This document shows positions 46,601 to 58,600 of a stretch of 64,000 nt of DNA, piece by piece (within the stretch, counting starts at the first letter, position 1; every line of letters starts with the position of its first letter). The stretch comes from Ananas comosus (taxonomy: Eukaryota; Streptophyta; Magnoliopsida; Poales; Bromeliaceae). Made by a program: the position numbers and the translations under genes. Location of the stretch: assembly GCF_001540865.1 (NCBI RefSeq), contig NC_033638.1, positions 3,386,342-3,450,341 of the forward strand. The letters run 5' to 3'. The notes below the pieces were generated by a model. It worked only from the letters and a program-made list of their open reading frames with translations, had not been told where the DNA came from and did not search any database.

Positions 46601-49600
46601 GTAAACGGACCGTTTAATTCGGATTTTCAATAATTCGCGAATAATTCGCGAATTAACTAACTAGGCTAGCTAGTTGTTGCCTCTCTTGCCATGATCCCTA
46701 GCCTTTCCCGCTGTGAAAGGCTCTGAAAAAAAAATCAACAAAATCGAGGGCGTGAGAACTATTAATCAATAGTTCACAGTGGGCAAGTCGCTGACCTTAG
46801 CGAAATACCCCACTAGGCTAAATGAGGCATAGATATGATATATGAAGTATAAAANCTACTCCCGTCCTAGCACGCTTAACTCTCTTAACCTCTTAGGCCT
46901 TGCCACCACCCAAAATGCTTAAGCCGGGTTAAGAGTTTTAGCCATATTATATCTTATATATAGGACAATTTGGGGTCTCACAATATATTAGTCTAAAATT
47001 TACAAAAAATTATAATATTTAATTTTAAATAATAAATAAATAATTAGAGGTATTAAGTTATATTATCTTTAGATTAATGATTTTTAACATAAAATTAATC
47101 ATGATTATATTTTAGTTTTAGCAGTTTAAAAAGAACCAAATAAAAAATATTTTACACAAACCAAATAAACCGAACCGAACCAACCAAATTATTTCGGTTC
47201 AGATTTGGTTCGTCATGCTTCTAATTTCGGTCAAGTGGGTTTTAAAAAAACTGCAAAAACTGAACTGAACTTAATCAACAGATGCTCACCCCTAAGCAGG
47301 AGTCACTTGAGATAACTATAAGATTGTTCGAGACCTTTCCTCAAAGTGTCAAATGTCAATTAGAGCAGGATTTGCAAAAGCTTCAGCAAAGGGATACGAA
47401 GGGGAGTTCGCGCGCATAGTAAATTGTATTCTGCATGTGGTGTGCAATGATGAGCATAAGGCCCGAATGTTCAAGGGTGGATTAAGGCCGGAATTTACCA
47501 TGTCGTCCAATCTCTAAACCTTCAAACATATTAAGAAGTGGTGGATGGGCGCTCCTTATCAAAAAGGGAGTGAAAAGCCAATGAAAGAGAAAAAGAAATG
47601 AGCGTTCGGTGGAGAGCTTGCATGGTCAGTAGAACTCGAGGAGGGCCACGAAGCACCCGCTCATGCAATCTCGGCGGAAAGCTCGCATGGTCAATAGAAC
47701 TCGAGGAGGGCCACGACGCACTTGCTCATGCAATCTGGAACAGTTGTGCCACCTACAGGCAAAGTGCCTTAGGGGTGTGTCCCCATTTCAGCCCCATCTT
47801 CCGCCGCAGCCCCTTCGACCCCTAGAGGGGCTGTAGGGATTCCACCCGCCTATGTTCCGGCTATATTCCCTTTTGCATCATGTTAGCAGATGCCAAGTAC
47901 TCCCGTACATCTGCGGCGCAAGCACATGAGTTGTCGACATGAGGCGACGTCATTGCAGATATCATTTTGATTAATGACATAAGAATTAGAACAATATTTG
48001 ATACGGGTGTGTCGCATTCATTTATAAACTGGTCATTTGCTATATTGCATGTAATAAAATTGGTTCAACTACCATATTTATGAAGGGTTCAAGTGCCTGA
48101 TCATATCTTGCATGTCACTAAGTTAGGTGATTGGATTGCCCTTCTTGCTCGGTTGAGTTAGGTTTTTGGATAAGGATTTAAGTGCCGTGGCACGGGGTCG
48201 TGCCGGAAACTTGTTGGCACGGTACGGCACGGTGCGTGCCGAGCCGTGCCGATGCGTGCCGGTCAAAAAAATTCTTGTGTGCCGACACATAATAGCATGA
48301 AATATTTATTTTCTTTAGCAACAAAATATTCTAACTATTTATTATGTTTTTTTATCACATCGTTTGAACTTTATTGAGGAAATTACTTACTAATTTAAAG
48401 AATAGAGGGTTTTGAGCTGTGTCATCGACACGGAGTCTATATCGTGCCGGTATCTTTTTGGCACGGTACGGCACTGTAAATACGGCCCGTGCCGACGGGC
48501 ACTTAAAACCTTGTTTTTGGATTATGCACGCGAACTTCTTGGTAGTGAAATGACAAAAAAGATTTGATGTAGTGTTGGGTATGGATTGGCTCAATATATA
48601 TTACACTACAATTGATTGCAAAAGTATGGTGACTTTCCGTTCACCAGGACAAGAGTCATCTGCGAAAGTTGTAAGAGCTCTGTCTTTGCCATGACGATTT
48701 CTACGTCTCGAGTCAAACGTTTGATGAATAGTGGATGTGTAGCCCTTTGGCGACGGTGGTAGAAAAGCATAGGGAGATTCCGAAGCTCGAGGACATTCCC
48801 ATAATCCAAGAGTTTTTCGACGCATTCCAAGCAGAGTTGCTGACTATAGCGCTAGACAAAAAGATCGAATTTGTCATTGACTTGGTTTCCGGGACCATGT
48901 CGATCTCCAAAGCACCATATAGGATGGCACCAGCGGAACTGGGAGAGTTGCAAGTACAACTTCAAGATCTTTTCGAGAAAGACTTCATAAAGCCGACTAT
49001 GCATGGACTATCGTGAACTTAATAGAGTCACGATTAAGAATAAGTATCGATTGCCTCGAATTGATGACCTATTCGACCAACTTCAAGGATTCTGGTTGTA
49101 CTCAAAGATTGACTTCCAGTCGAATTACATCAATTACGATCAAACCGAAGGATGTGCACAAGGCAATGTAACACGGTATAGTCATTATAAGTTTACTATT
49201 ATGCCGTTTAGGCTTACAAATGCCCTAGCAGCATTTATGAATTAAATAAGCCGTGTCTTCGAACTTTTCTTGGACTGTTTCGTTATGGTCTTCATCGACG
49301 GTATTGTGATCTACTCCCGAAGCAACAAAAAGCACGAAGAACATTTGAGGCAAGTTTTGTAAGTTCATTTGGAGAATAAGTTATTCGTGAGGTTAAAGAA
49401 CTGCAACTTTTGGCTTGGTGAAGATGCCTTCTTGGTGAAGATTGGCCCTAACCAACAAACATCACCAAATTCGAAGTTTTCTGGCCTCGCAGGATATTAT
49501 TGATGATTTGTGGAAGTATTCACGAGAACTTCCACTCCACTTACTCACCTCACGCATAAAGGGACATGGATCAATGAGTGTGAAAAAAAAAATTGAGGAA

Positions 49601-52600
49601 TTGAAGAACAAGTTGACAACGGCTCTGATTCTTGCATTATCGATCACGGAAGAAGGTTCTATGATATACAGTGACGCAACGTGTAGTGGGCTTGGATGTC
49701 TTCTTATGCAACACGAGAAGGTCATTGGCTACATCTCCCGTTAATTGAAGAATTGTGAGAGAAATTATCCAACTCACAAATTGGAGCTCACTATAGTGAT
49801 TTTCGCCCTCATTACTTCTATATGCAAGCACTGCAAGATTTAGATCGATCACAAAAGCCTCAAATATCTATTCACACAGAAAGAGCTAAACTTAAGGGAG
49901 CGCAAGTGGCTGAAGTTGCAAAAATCATGATGCCACCATCTTGTACCACCCAGAAAAGGCGAACGTGATGGCAGATGCGCTATGTCAAAAATCTGTGAAA
50001 AATTTAACTACGATGATTACAAGTCAATCGCCGCTACTTGAGGAGATACTACAGTTCGAATTAGAGGTTGTGACACCTGATGCCCTAAACAAGACTGTTG
50101 ACCATGATGAAGCAACCAACTATATTGGAAAGGATTAAAGAGAAGTAGGATGCAGACCCGGACCTTCAAAATGTACCATCTGGTATTGAAGAGACTGACT
50201 CGAAGATCCGAGAAGAGATTCTACGAGAAGCACACCAATTGCCAAATAAAATCCATCCAAACGACACTAAAATGTATAAGGATTTGAAGACACATTATTG
50301 GTGGCACAAAATGGAGAGGAATATTGGATGATATATAGCTCAATGCCTTATATGTTAACAAGTGAAAGTGGAACACCAACTCCCGGTGAGCAAACTTCAA
50401 TGTTTGCCTATCCTTCTCTAGATATGGGATAACATTATTACGGATTTTGTAGTTGAGTTGCTGCGATCTCAAGCCGGCCATGACACAATTTGGATGGTGG
50501 CAGACCGACTAACCAAATCCACTCCTTATCCCTACACCACATGGTCGAGGAATAAGCTAGCGCAAGTCTACCTCGACGATGTTGTGTGCCTATATGGAGT
50601 TCCAACGTCAATTGTCTCGAATCGATATCCCCAATTTGTAAATCAGTTTTGGAGGAGTTTGCGCGAGACATTGGGCACTCAACTCAATTTTAGCATGGCC
50701 TTTAACCCCAATGTGGACAATCGAAGAGAACTATTCAGATTCTTGAAGATATATTGAGAGCATGCATTCTTGACTATAGGAGTGGATGGCATCGATACTT
50801 GCCAATGGTAGAATTTACTTATTATAAAAGTTTCAATTCGAGTATCGGGATGGCTCTGTATGAAGCTTTGTATAGAAGGTCAGGTCGATCTCCTTTCCAT
50901 TGGAGCAAGTCGACGAAAGGATGACGTTAGGTCCAGATGTGGTTCAAGAAGCCGACGAGAAGGTTAGAATTGCGCGTCAACGCCTTCTGATGGCGCAAAG
51001 CAGACAAAAGAGATATACTAATCAGCGTCGGCATGATTTGAAATTCAATGTTGGAGATCACGTCTTCTTAAAGATTTCACCAATGAGAGAGTGAAGAAAT
51101 TTGGAGTACAAGGTAAGCTGAGTCCTCGCTATATTGGCCCTTTAGTACAAGGTAAGCTGAGTCCTCGCTATATTGGCCCTTTTGAGGTGCTAGAACGAGT
51201 TGGCCCGGTGACATATAGACTCGCATTGCCTCCCAACCTTGCTAGAGTTCACAACATATCAACTCTCCGCAAGTATCTGTTTGATTCGACGCACGCCGTT
51301 GATTTTGCACCATTCCAACAACGAGAAGATTTGAGCTATGAGGAGTCTCCAGTTCACATCCTAGCCTGGCAAGAAAAATAGCTATAGAATCACACTATTC
51401 CCTATGTGAAGGTTTCAAAGCACAATCACAAAGAGTGCAAGGCTACTTGGGAGCTCGAGGGCCGAGTGCAGGAGCGGTTCTCACTTATTTGAGAGCGCGG
51501 AGTAAGGTATGAATTTAAGTTTCACAGTCGTTTTTTTTTTAGAAGGAGAAGATGTCGCAAACTAAACTCTAGCTATTTTAGCAAAGTTCAGTAGAAAATG
51601 ATATAAGATATTGCTTGATAGGATTTAGAGAGGTTAAAGAGGAGTTGGATTTGATTTAGGGAGTAAATGACGTGAAAATGAGAGTTTTTGAACCAAAACT
51701 ACAGGTGGCCTACGAGTGTCAGTCCCGAAACTAGGTTATGAAGTTCCGGAACCTAAATAGCTAGAATCGGTTCCATCCAAACTTTCAGTTTCTGAGGAAC
51801 TTGCTTAGGGGTTCCAGAACCCTAGCATGATCACCCAGTCGCTTTCAAGTTTTAAGGAATCAGAGTAGGAGTTCCGAAACTAAGTTCATGCTCCGGAACT
51901 AGATAGTGAGTTCCAAAACCAACTATGTCTTGAGCTGAAATTGCATAACTTGCAATTTCTCCCTTTTGAGGGGTTCTTTAATAGTTGTCATCCTTTAATA
52001 AATAACCCCCAAATCCCCTAAGTCTCTTCTACTCTTCTCCACTCAAAGAGAAACCCTAAATCTCCACTCGACTCCCTTCTTCTTCTCCGCCTTCTTTTTC
52101 CTCCTCCAACTCTCAACCCTAACCCTTATCTCCGATCTTTCCCTCGACTAGCTCCATCTTCCTCTCTTGATGATAGGGCAGGATTATCCAAGAGGAAGTT
52201 CTCCAAGACCCCAACCCTAAAGTTTTGACGCATTACTATCAAACTTAGGTCCAAAAGAGGTAAGATCACACCCTCCAAGCTTATAGGGGAAAGTGGATTT
52301 TAGGGATTTTTAGGGATTTTTAGTGAATAGTTGATTTTGATGAAATTTGTAAGATAATTGATTTTTCAAGGTTTCTTAGGCTAATTTTGTGGAAGCCCAT
52401 ATAGTAGGGCTATCAGTAGACACGACAACCAAAACTCACTCTACGACAAAGTTTTGCTAACCACGGTGCGTTAAGCTTTCCAATAGCTGTGAAATCTTCC
52501 CCATGTCTATTTGATTCCATATCTAGCATGCTTTGTCTCTTTAACGTAATTGCTCAAAGATATCGTAGTATTGCTTATACTTGCTAGATGTACAGAACTA

Positions 52601-55600
52601 AATAGTTGATAAACTCTTTTAAGTTCTTTGGAAATTTCTTGTAATAGCATGCTATTTGATTATTGTTGCTCTATTTACTTCGTAGAAAGCATGATGAGAG
52701 AACTCAATTACTTTTGTAACAACCCTTTGTTGAGCAATGTTATCTACCCTTTGTACACAAGAATTAGACAGTTGAGTAGAAACCTAAAGATGAAACATTT
52801 TATGAACATATGAGCATAAGATCAAGCTCGCAAGAGCCAAAATTGAGCTCAATGAGCAAATGCCTATGGAGGGCGCAACTCCGCTAGTCTTGGCCCTCTG
52901 TAGCCTTGCCAGCCCGCTCACTTATGCTATTTAGTGCTGAAAATGGTGATGGATGTGATGCACAACCACATAAGAGTAATGGATGCAATAGACACGACCC
53001 ATGAGGCATCAGCGCAAACCAAAACCGAACTGCGTGCCGATCAATGGAATAGGGTAATGTACCAATTAGTCATATCGTGGAAAACTTGATGCATATGTTA
53101 GCAAGTTGAACATATTCTTGTATGCTTTGTATCCTTGTAGAGGCATAATAGTTGTAGCATATTTGGTCACGTGATATTTTGTTACTCGATATTGTTTAAT
53201 ATCATTCCTTTTCTCTATTGTGCCTCGTTTAGACCAAGCAAGTGCAAATCTCCCTCTCAACAGCTATACCCATTGGGAACTTTTTTATATAGTTTTCACT
53301 CCTATTTGTTGTTGTTTTTATATTATCGATCCAACCTCTACAGGAGAAGCATGGGACCATGGAAAGGGTGTTGCGAGTTAGATGGTCCCTCGCCACTTTA
53401 GGATACCAAGAGTTTAGATGTTAAACCTTGAAGTAACTAAGTGATGTTTAAGGCAATGATGTATGGAGACATGTATATATTACATTAAGACAAAATGTAA
53501 AGATGTTATAAATTTGATGTAATTAATAGTTACATTATTTGCTTTTGACGCCTATCAACTTGTATTTCAACTTATATATCAGTATGTGAGATGAATATAT
53601 TGGTTGTTGTTTTGACAATGTATGTGCGAAAAAACCTTGTCCATACGGCGGGACTGCGCACATGCCCAATCGAACTTCCGCTGTGGGCCTGTGGCTCGAG
53701 ACATGACTATCAATCAAATGTCCCAACACACTCAAGTCTATCGCCTGATCGGCTGAGATTAGTTAAAAAAAAACTAATACAAAGGGGGTTGTAGCTGGGT
53801 GAGACAATAGAGGTAGTGGTGCAGTGATGATGATAATGAGAAAGCTTGAATGGAACAATAAAGACAAGACAGACAAGCCATGGTAGCTAAGAGGAGGCAT
53901 CGTTTCTTACTTTATATATGCCCTTGCTAAAAAATTCTTGCAAACATACTTATGAGTCAATAAATTGAAAGGGGTTGAGTATTTCATATGTAGATCCAAT
54001 TTTCATGATTGAAAAGAAAAATAACAAATATTGGGGACACTAAGTTGCGATATCTGTCAATAATTATCATCATTGGACCAAAAAAACGAAAAAAAAAAAT
54101 TATGCCAGTTGTTTATAGCTTCAATGCAACTTACCATCTTACAAACAACCAACCGTACTTCACTTTTCAATTTGGTACAGTTGAAAACGAGATATACACT
54201 ATAAATTGTAAAATAACTCATCAAAATGAATTTCATCATACAAACCAAAACAAGTAAAATCAAATTCTAAGGCCACATTTGGTATCATGTTTGCTTGTTG
54301 TTTTTTGTTTAAATAGTTTTTTATATAAAAAGATGTAGGAGTGGACAGTAGATTGCTTACAATCTTTTCATCCAAGGTATTTATTTGGCAACACAAAACA
54401 AAAGCTGGAAAATACCTTTTTTTGGCTCCAAAATTTTTTAAACAAGCTGCCATCTATCCAAATGCATTCTAAGCTATCTATAACAACAAAAGAAAAGTCC
54501 TTTTTCCAACTCATCAAATTATATAGAATTAGTGTTTAAAAAATAAACGGCAATGGTACCAAACGAGGCCTAAATGAATCTCTATTCGTATTTTGACAGT
54601 TTTACAAGTGGCAAAGCAACCTATTTATGTGCTATTAAATAACAAAACTAAAGAGAGATTATAGGATTGTTCGATCTAATTGTTGGAGAAGTAATTTTTG
54701 CTGAATTTATTTTGGTTTGGACAATTGCCATTGAGTTAAAAGTTATAGAGCTTTTGACCGAGTCTGGCAGAAAAGTAATTTTTCGAAACTAACTTTCTTA
54801 AACTATTTGGCCAAGTGCACATAATATTTTTTTTGCTAAATTTCATTTTAAAATTTGAATTCAAATATGAATTTGAATTGAAAATTTAAAATTCTTAATT
54901 TTTAATATTAATCTGAATCTGAATTTGAATTTCAAAATTTGAACTTAAAATAAAGATATGAATTTAAATTTCACATCGAATTCATAAATTGAATTTGAAT
55001 TTAAAATTCAAAATCAAAAGTTGAATTGAATGTAAAATCAAATTCATAATCTATATTTGAATTTTAAATTCAAATTCAAATTTTAAATTTTAAATTTGAT
55101 TTCAAACCTAAATTTGAATTTGAAATTCTAATTCACATGCAAATTTTGAATTTCAAATTTGAAATCAAAATATGAAAATGAATTTGAAATTTGAATTCAA
55201 ATCTAAATTTTAATTTGAAATTGAATCCAAAATCTATTGGAATTTGAAATTGCATTCAAAATATAAATTTGAATTCAAAATATAAAAGTGAATTTAAATT
55301 GAATTCAAAATATAAATTTAATTTTGAAACTTGAATACAAAATCTGGATTTGAATTTAAAATTTGAATCCAAAAATCAAATTTGAAAAATGAAATTTGAA
55401 TTTGAAATTGAATTCAAAATCAAAATTTGAATGTGAAATTGAATTCAAAATCTAAATTTGAATTCAACATTGAATTCAAAATCTGAATTTGAATTTAAAA
55501 TTTGAATATAAAATCTGAATTTGAATTCAAAATCAAAATCAAATTTGAAATTTGAATCCAAAATCAAATTTCAAATAGAAATTTGAGTTCCAAATATAAA

Positions 55601-58600
55601 TTTAGCTTCTAAGTTTGCAGAAATCAAAATTTAGGAAGCGGTTTAGCTGCTTCTGATTTTCGGGCCTCTAAAATTTTTAAAATCAGAATCACATTTTAAA
55701 AAGGGTACAGCTCTCTGTAAACATGTTGAATAGCAAATATATCGCTACAAAGTTCAACTTTTAACTCTTATCGCTGCAAAAGTCCAATAATATTCATATT
55801 TATTCCTCTAGTTTGTTACCGTTAAGGAACTGTTTATTTTTTAACAGCAGGTAAGTAAAATGTCGATTTTGTCATCACAAATATGTCCCTCCAAATCCCC
55901 AATTGTTATAATCGTGCAAAAATGCTCCCCCAAAAATTTTCAATGGTCTTCTTCCTCATCTTCTTCCGCTTTAAAACCCAACCCAATCCATCATTATTGC
56001 AACTTCTCTCACTCCTTTTCTCCTAAACCTTTTCTTTTGAGCAAAATAAGAAAAAATCATAGAGAAAATTGGATAGGAAGCAAGCAACACGAGTTCGATA
56101 TGGGCAAAGCAACACACGTTGTGGACGAATGGGAACGGAGAAATTCTAGTTACGGATTTGAAACTAGCATGGAGAAGAGAAATAATGAGGAAAAAGAAGA
56201 GTTCCCATTGCTAGGGTTTTGATTGAGAGAAGAAGATATATATAATATAAGAAGAGTAAAAAGTCAATTTACCTCATTGACCAACCAGGGTTAAGTATTT
56301 TACCTTGGTTAACTAAATTTTTCTAACGGATCCTAACAGTAGGGGTATATTTGAAAACATCAGGACTTTTGCAGGGATAACATAAGAAAGTTCAATTTTG
56401 TAGAGATATATTTGCAATTCGCTATGTTTACAGGGAGCAATATGCAATTAACCCTTTTTAAAAAGAGGGTACCAAATGCTTTATTGAAGGAAAATTCAAT
56501 TTTTGCCGTAAAATCACTTTCTAAAATCTAGGCCAAACACCCATCATGCCATACATTTGTAAAAGAACATTTGAAATTGAGCAAGTTCTCCCTATAAGAA
56601 GAGTGAAATAAGATAGCAAAATGGCATGCATGAATATGAGACTTCTTGATAGCACCTACTTTCTCCTTATAAATTCAAGTATACTTCAATATTTATATAA
56701 TTGTATTCAAACTAAAAGATAGATAATCTCACGAAAAATTTTAAACAAAAAGTGTTACAAATAGCATACCATCATCCCAAGCCAAGATGCCAACATGTAT
56801 TCTCCAATGCCAACAGGAGTAACAGAGAGCAGGTAATTTAGCATATTGAACGGAAGTAGCGGAACAAGCCTAAGCAGCAACACAATCTGTAGATAGTAAA
56901 AGAACAAATTTAATCCATCATGACAAGTTGAAGGAAGAAAACTATCTGTCATTCAAGTATATAGAGACTTAACAACCACACTGCACAAAAGCTAAGTGCC
57001 ATTCAAGCAACTAAGGAATATACAAACAAGGGCAAGAGACGATACTTAATAATCATTAAAGTGCAAAAGAAATTGGAAAGGAATCAGATTACCGAATAAA
57101 GCTAGTTTTGTGAACTTTGCAATATATCATCTATGAGTATTCAACAATTAATAGAACAGCAACAATGAAAGACAACAGAGAGCGTGTCAAAACAGGTCCC
57201 TATCAACCCAGAACACAATTTTGTGGTATGGAAGATAAGCCATGAGGGAGATAATCAGCTATTTCTACGTTTGCACGTAAATCAAGTGAACTTGCATAGC
57301 CCATGTTGACTGACAATTTTTTACTTTCAAGAGATGTCTAAAGATATCTCATAAGTGAAAAAGACACCAAAGCTGACCAGCATGGGCACACTTGCAGTCC
57401 ATGCTGACTAAATTGTGTGCTGGCTCATGCCGACAGTTAGGAGTTCCATAGATAGTTGCGCCGACTGTGGTTGAGCCAACCGTTCGAATGGCCGATTGGC
57501 ACAAGGACATGGCACATTAAAACTATGTGGTTGAAAGTTAGTAGAACTACATAAGCAGCAACAGGTGGATTGGCTCATTTTACGATCCTAAAACTGAAGT
57601 CTAACCCAGTAGTTACTCCCATGAAATGGGGAACTAGATGCTAACCAAGTCAAAAAATGTAGAGTTGATTGACAAGAGGGATGGTAAGAAAGAAGAGAAA
57701 TGATTTTACCTTGAAACCAGATCTCTGAATTGCAATAGCAACTGCCTGAAATTTTGGGTAATCCTTCAATTTGGAGATAACATACTGCCGCCCAATCTGC
57801 AAACCATAAGACATGGAATCTGAACCAGGCATAAAAGTAATATAGAAATTGACTTTGATCTTTTCGCAAAATTTTATATATAAATCTGCTGAAGTCAAAC
57901 TTATCATTAAAAAAAAAAATTACAACAAAAGCAGCACTAGATTAATCAAACCAGTAATCTGTTTGAAGTAATTATACAAGAGCTCCTGTACATATAGAAA
58001 CAATATGACAGTAATCTAACAGTAGATGACAGTTCATATATGCCATGTTTATAATATAATCTGAAACACAAGGAGACCAATAGTCAAAAAATAAAAACTG
58101 CATGCACAGAGCATTTATTGGTCGCGTCTTTCAAGCCAGGAACCTTGTCAAACCTAACACTCTACAATTAGTCTGTGACACCCTAGGATTTGGAACGGTC
58201 CTATATATAAGTTATAATAGGACTAATCCTCTTAAACCCGACTATAACATTTTGAGGGGTAGCGTGGCCCAAGAGGTTAAAAGGGTTAAGCGTGCTAGAG
58301 ATAGAGCAGTTCTAGGATAGGTGACCCCCTGGGAAGCGGGGCATCACAGTTAGTATCAGAGCCAATCACCAACCGGAAGTGTGAGATGAGTCTCGACTGA
58401 GTTTGAATCATACAACAGGCAGAGCGTCACGGACAATCATTGTGGATGAAATGTAGCTCCCCACAAGGTCGTCTAAGGCTACCAAAACTAGTCTCACAAC
58501 ACCTGATGCTTGGGTGTGCTTGAGCCTAACGAGGACATCAGGGCTTCAAAAGTAAGAGACTGTGAGACCCCAGGATTTCGAATAGTCCTATGTATGAGAT

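Larger units (their letters stand above)
45529..47294. mobile_element. hAT-like DNA element with TAGGGGTGAGCA ends, itself hit by others
   Basis: Ends TAGGGGTGAGCA and TGCTCACCCCTA are perfect inverted repeats, and AGCAG flanks both sides (45524-45528, 47295-47299). Removing the block rejoins a gag reading. GGTTCGGTTCGG-type words stand near both ends. A 5-bp duplication is short for hAT (usually 8), so the class is uncertain. The inside contains a GTTTGGCCA-type MITE (about 45680-46345), another MITE (46342-46662), gypsy-LTR and Cassandra fragments and an N. Confidence 0.6.
44900..51490 (+). pseudogene. Broken gypsy gag-pol
   Basis: Heavily damaged. Gag remains lie at 45000-45500 and 47295-47800, including a ~66-bp tandem duplication at about 47616-47745 near the zinc-knuckle part. 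RT begins at 48735 ([13 protein letters not shown]), with a deletion at 49000, then [26 protein letters not shown] and VFIDG in place of the catalytic IDD. RNase H words ([11 protein letters not shown]) are at 49640-49700; integrase words ([10 protein letters not shown]) near 50460-50760; the chromodomain-like end is at 51090-51480 with a 39-bp tandem duplication (51105-51182). Many stops and shifts. It cannot make a working protein. Similar in type to the element at 4519 but a different family. Confidence 0.85.
42330..53708 (+). mobile_element. Decayed Ty3/gypsy element with nested insertions
   Basis: 5' LTR remnant (about 42330-44576), primer site at 44585, broken gag-pol (about 44900-51490), polypurine run before 51552 and 3' LTR to about 53708. 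The LTRs align (for example TATGCAAGAATTAGACA with TACACAAGAATTAGACA; GATGTAATTAATAGTTAC in both) but are diverged. Stops, frameshifts, a deletion in RT and several nested elements show it is an old copy. Confidence 0.82.
38764..56769 (-). other. 18-kb intron of the TVP38-like gene, transposon nest
   Basis: The donor is after GGGATGATG (GTATGC) and the acceptor before PITLAL. The intron holds at least a decayed gypsy element, one complete Cassandra TRIM plus a fragment, two foldback MITEs, an hAT-like element, a MULE-type and a Harbinger-type MITE, a TIR element with a small open frame and two AT-rich palindromic tracts. Both flanking exons are intact, so the gene has tolerated the growth. 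Confidence 0.85.
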
